Source: Marmoricola sp. (GTDB lineage Bacteria > Actinomycetota > Actinomycetes > Propionibacteriales > Nocardioidaceae). From it: a DNA stretch of 42,029 nucleotides. Shown here piece after piece: positions 40,326-42,029 of this stretch. The notes beneath the pieces are model-generated. The model worked only from the letters and a program-made list of their open reading frames with translations, did not search any database and was not told the origin of the DNA. Positions within the stretch are counted from its first letter, which is position 1. The number at the start of each line of letters is the position of its first letter. The stretch covers positions 1 through 42,029 of the forward strand of contig JAOPYC010000007.1 in NCBI GenBank assembly GCA_025964795.1, read 5' to 3'. A program made the position numbers and the translations under genes.

Positions 40326-40547
40326 GTCGCCTCCTCGTCGTGGACGCGGCCCACCAAGCTGGGTCGCCTTTCGATTACACCCAGCACGGAGAGGCGATGG
40401 GTATCGGCAGAAATGCCGAGGCGCCCGCGAGCAGGTCCCGGCATCGGTCGCTCTGCCAATGGCAGACGCCGGGCACGGCCTGCTGCCATGGCCACAGCTG
40501 CTGGCCGCGAACACCGCTCGTGCCACACCTCGAGGAAGGACATGCAC

Positions 40548-41627
40548 ATGCGCATCGGTCTCATCGCTCCTCCCGGCGTTCCGGTGCCTCCTCCGGCCTA
40601 CGGGGGCACGGAGGCCGTCGTCGATCGCCTGGCTCGCGGGCTGACCTGCGCCGGTCACGACGTGCTGCTCGCCGCCGCGGCCAACAGTTCCTGCCCGGTG
40701 CCACGCGTCCCGGGCACCGCCGAGGCTGGCGACGCGACGCCTGTGTGCACCGACTCGATCACCGAGCTGCGGCATGTCGTCCGGAGCTACGCCGCGATGA
40801 CGGACGTGGACGTCGTGCACGACCACACGCTGGTCGGCCCCCTGTGCGGTCGGGCCCCGGCGGGGACCCCGGTGGTGACGACCGCGCATGGTCCGTTCGA
40901 CGGGACCCTCGGTCCCATCTACCGAGCGATGCGAGGCGTCGCCGTGGTGGCCATCTCCCACCACCAGGCGACCACGGCCCACGGAGTACAGCTCGCCGCC
41001 GTGATCCACCACGGACTGGACGTGGGCTCGGTCCCCCCGGGCCTGGGGAACGGAGGGTACGTCAGCTTCCTCGGCCGGATGTCCCCGGAGAAGGGGGCCC
41101 GCGAGGCCGCTCTCGTGGCCCGAGCCGCGGGTGTCCCGCTCCGCATGGCCGCCAAGCTCCGGGAACCGGCCGAACGTGAGTACTTCGACGCTGAGGTCAG
41201 GCCGCTGTTGTGCTCGGACGTCGAATTCCTGGGGGAGCTGGGCTGGGCCGAGAAGCTGGAGCTCGTCGGCAGCTCCTTCGCACTGCTGAACCCCCTGCAG
41301 TGGGCCGAGCCCTTCGGCCTGGCGATGATCGAGGCACTGATGACAGGAACCCCTGTGGTCGCCACGCCGGTCGGCTCGGCCCCGGAGCTGATCGACGACG
41401 GCGTCACCGGGTTCCTCCGCACGAGCCTTCCCTCCCTGGCCACCGCGCTCCCGGACGCGGCGCGGCTCGATCGCGCGACCTGCCGGGCGGTGGCGGCCCG
41501 GCGCTTCAGCAGTGAGCGGATGGTCGCCGAGCACGTCCGGCTCTACCAGGAGCTCGAGCGGCGTTCGGCGCCACGCCGTCTCGCGATCACGCGACCCCGA
41601 GTCCCCACCGCCTCTCTGGCGCCGTAG
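40548..41627 (+). CDS. Glycosyltransferase family 4 protein
   Basis: A 359-residue GT-B fold glycosyltransferase using a nucleotide sugar. Its N-terminus (MRIGLIAPPGVPVPPPAYGG, then TEAVVDRLARGLTCAGHDV) is typical for GT4 enzymes annotated as acting on small or lipid acceptors. VVTTAHGPFDG is the acceptor-side loop. VSFLGRMSPEKGAREA begins the C-terminal domain, and EPFGLAMIEALMTGTPVVAT carries the E-x7-E donor motif. ATG 40548 is preferred because GGAAGGA is spaced seven bases upstream; ATG 40542 is too close. It stands alone, divergent from the dehydrogenase operon with a 222-bp gap. Confidence 0.88.
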   Translation: MRIGLIAPPGVPVPPPAYGGTEAVVDRLARGLTCAGHDVLLAAAANSSCPVPRVPGTAEAGDATPVCTDSITELRHVVRSYAAMTDVDVVHDHTLVGPLCGRAPAGTPVVTTAHGPFDGTLGPIYRAMRGVAVVAISHHQATTAHGVQLAAVIHHGLDVGSVPPGLGNGGYVSFLGRMSPEKGAREAALVARAAGVPLRMAAKLREPAEREYFDAEVRPLLCSDVEFLGELGWAEKLELVGSSFALLNPLQWAEPFGLAMIEALMTGTPVVATPVGSAPELIDDGVTGFLRTSLPSLATALPDAARLDRATCRAVAARRFSSERMVAEHVRLYQELERRSAPRRLAITRPRVPTASLAP

Positions 41628-41779
41628 GGGACCCGGTGACCGGACAACCGGTGTGCGCCTATGTGTGTCCGAGATGCGCCGAATATTAGTCGGGAAGGGG
41701 AAATGCGAATTCCAGTGCGCGGGCGGCGCTGAGGATGTCCTTGGTCGCGAACGCGACCGTGCTCGCACGAGGAGATGGC

Positions 41780-42029
41780 ATGAGAACCGACCGCGCAGCC
41801 GGGCCCGCCCCAGACCCCGTTCGGACCGCCGCCACCCGCCGCAGACGTCGCGGGCTGGCCCTGCTCAGCACCGGCACGGCGGTCGGCCTGGCCACCGTGG
41901 CGAGCCTGGCTGCGTGGAACGACGAGGAGTGGGTCTTCGGTGGTGGAGGCAGCGGTACGCCGGGTGTGGGCACCAGCTCCTTCAACGTCCAGCAGGACAC
42001 CTGGTCGGGCCCTGCAGCGCCCACTGTTG
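41780..42029 (+). CDS. Secreted protein with SipW-type alternate signal sequence, N-terminal part only
   Basis: The first ~83 residues of a protein that runs off the right edge. An Arg-rich start (TRRRRRGLALLS) is followed by a hydrophobic stretch and AAWNDEEWVFGGGGSGTPG. The AxWxDxE-type pattern directly after the hydrophobic core marks the SipW-dependent exported proteins (TasA/camelysin-like and actinobacterial relatives), which are processed by a dedicated signal peptidase. AGGAG lies upstream of ATG 41780. The upstream 152 bp contain an AT-rich patch near 41680 that may be promoter. A SipW-type peptidase and further family members should lie to the right. Confidence 0.7.
   Translation, partial: MRTDRAAGPAPDPVRTAATRRRRRGLALLSTGTAVGLATVASLAAWNDEEWVFGGGGSGTPGVGTSSFNVQQDTWSGPAAPTV

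Noticed and set aside
38955..40541. Long plus-strand frame joined to the glycosyltransferase
   Set aside because: Antisense to the formaldehyde-dehydrogenase-like gene; only the part from 40548 has GT4 motifs.
41686..42024. Minus-strand frame at the right edge
   Set aside because: Opposite a plus-strand signal sequence with a good ribosome site; composition is shadow-like.
1..42029. CRISPR arrays, insertion sequences, prophage or integrase genes
   Set aside because: No regular direct-repeat arrays, transposase motifs or terminal repeats were seen; composition is uniform.

Overview
The window is about 42 kb of very GC-rich DNA with tightly packed genes, frequent GTG starts, many 4-base ATGA/GTGA overlaps and purine-rich ribosome binding sites. 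Together with a SigB/SigF-type sigma factor, a zinc-dependent anti-sigma protein and promoters of the GTTT-N15-GGGTA type, this points to an actinobacterium. Nocardioidaceae or relatives is my guess from gene style, not a result.

Region 1 (1-3619) is a selenocysteine island: the start of selD (minus strand, running off the left edge), a 95-nt tRNA-Sec with anticodon TCA, then selA and selB overlapping by one base. No selenoprotein is visible here, so the user of this machinery lies outside. Region 2 (3616-8804) holds a formate/nitrite-type channel with a rhodanese, a stress-type short-chain dehydrogenase, a TRIC-type channel, an M20 amidohydrolase and a frameshifted SGNH hydrolase. Region 3 (8886-14290) has a flavodoxin-like protein, a membrane-anchored molybdopterin oxidoreductase with a small membrane partner, an ECF sigma/zinc anti-sigma pair, a zinc alcohol dehydrogenase and an unknown protein.

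Region 4 (14311-27730) is the most distinctive part: a sugar or polyol catabolic locus. On the minus strand, reading 5' to 3', it runs FGGY kinase, DeoR repressor, PfkB kinase, a ribose-type ABC transporter (binding protein, ATPase, permease), a nitrilase-superfamily hydrolase, a zinc alcohol dehydrogenase and an unusual Gfo/Idh/MocA protein. Divergent from it lie a class II aldolase, a GMC oxidoreductase and its gluconate-2-dehydrogenase-like small subunit. Two candidate promoters share a GATTG-NN-ACGAT element, a plausible DeoR operator. A likely logic is import, oxidation, two phosphorylations and aldol cleavage, but the substrate is unknown and the set does not match a pathway I recognise.

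Region 5 (27792-36905) is regulatory and stress-related: a membrane protein, a glycogen-debranching-like glycosidase, the SigB/SigF-type sigma factor, an AraC regulator, a PAS/HisKA protein lacking an ATPase domain, a DUF1345-like membrane protein and two convergent paralogous GAF/LuxR-type regulators. Region 6 (36928-40325) is an operon of two zinc alcohol dehydrogenases, a DJ-1/PfpI protein and a small unknown protein. One of these dehydrogenases carries two compensating indels. A GT4 glycosyltransferase and the start of a secreted protein with a SipW-type signal close the window.

Three sites with exactly GTTT-N15-GGGTACC stand before the FNT channel, the 27792 membrane protein and the DUF1345-like protein. 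This suggests a local general-stress regulon under the sigma factor encoded at 31125. No gene-free stretch exceeds 300 bases.
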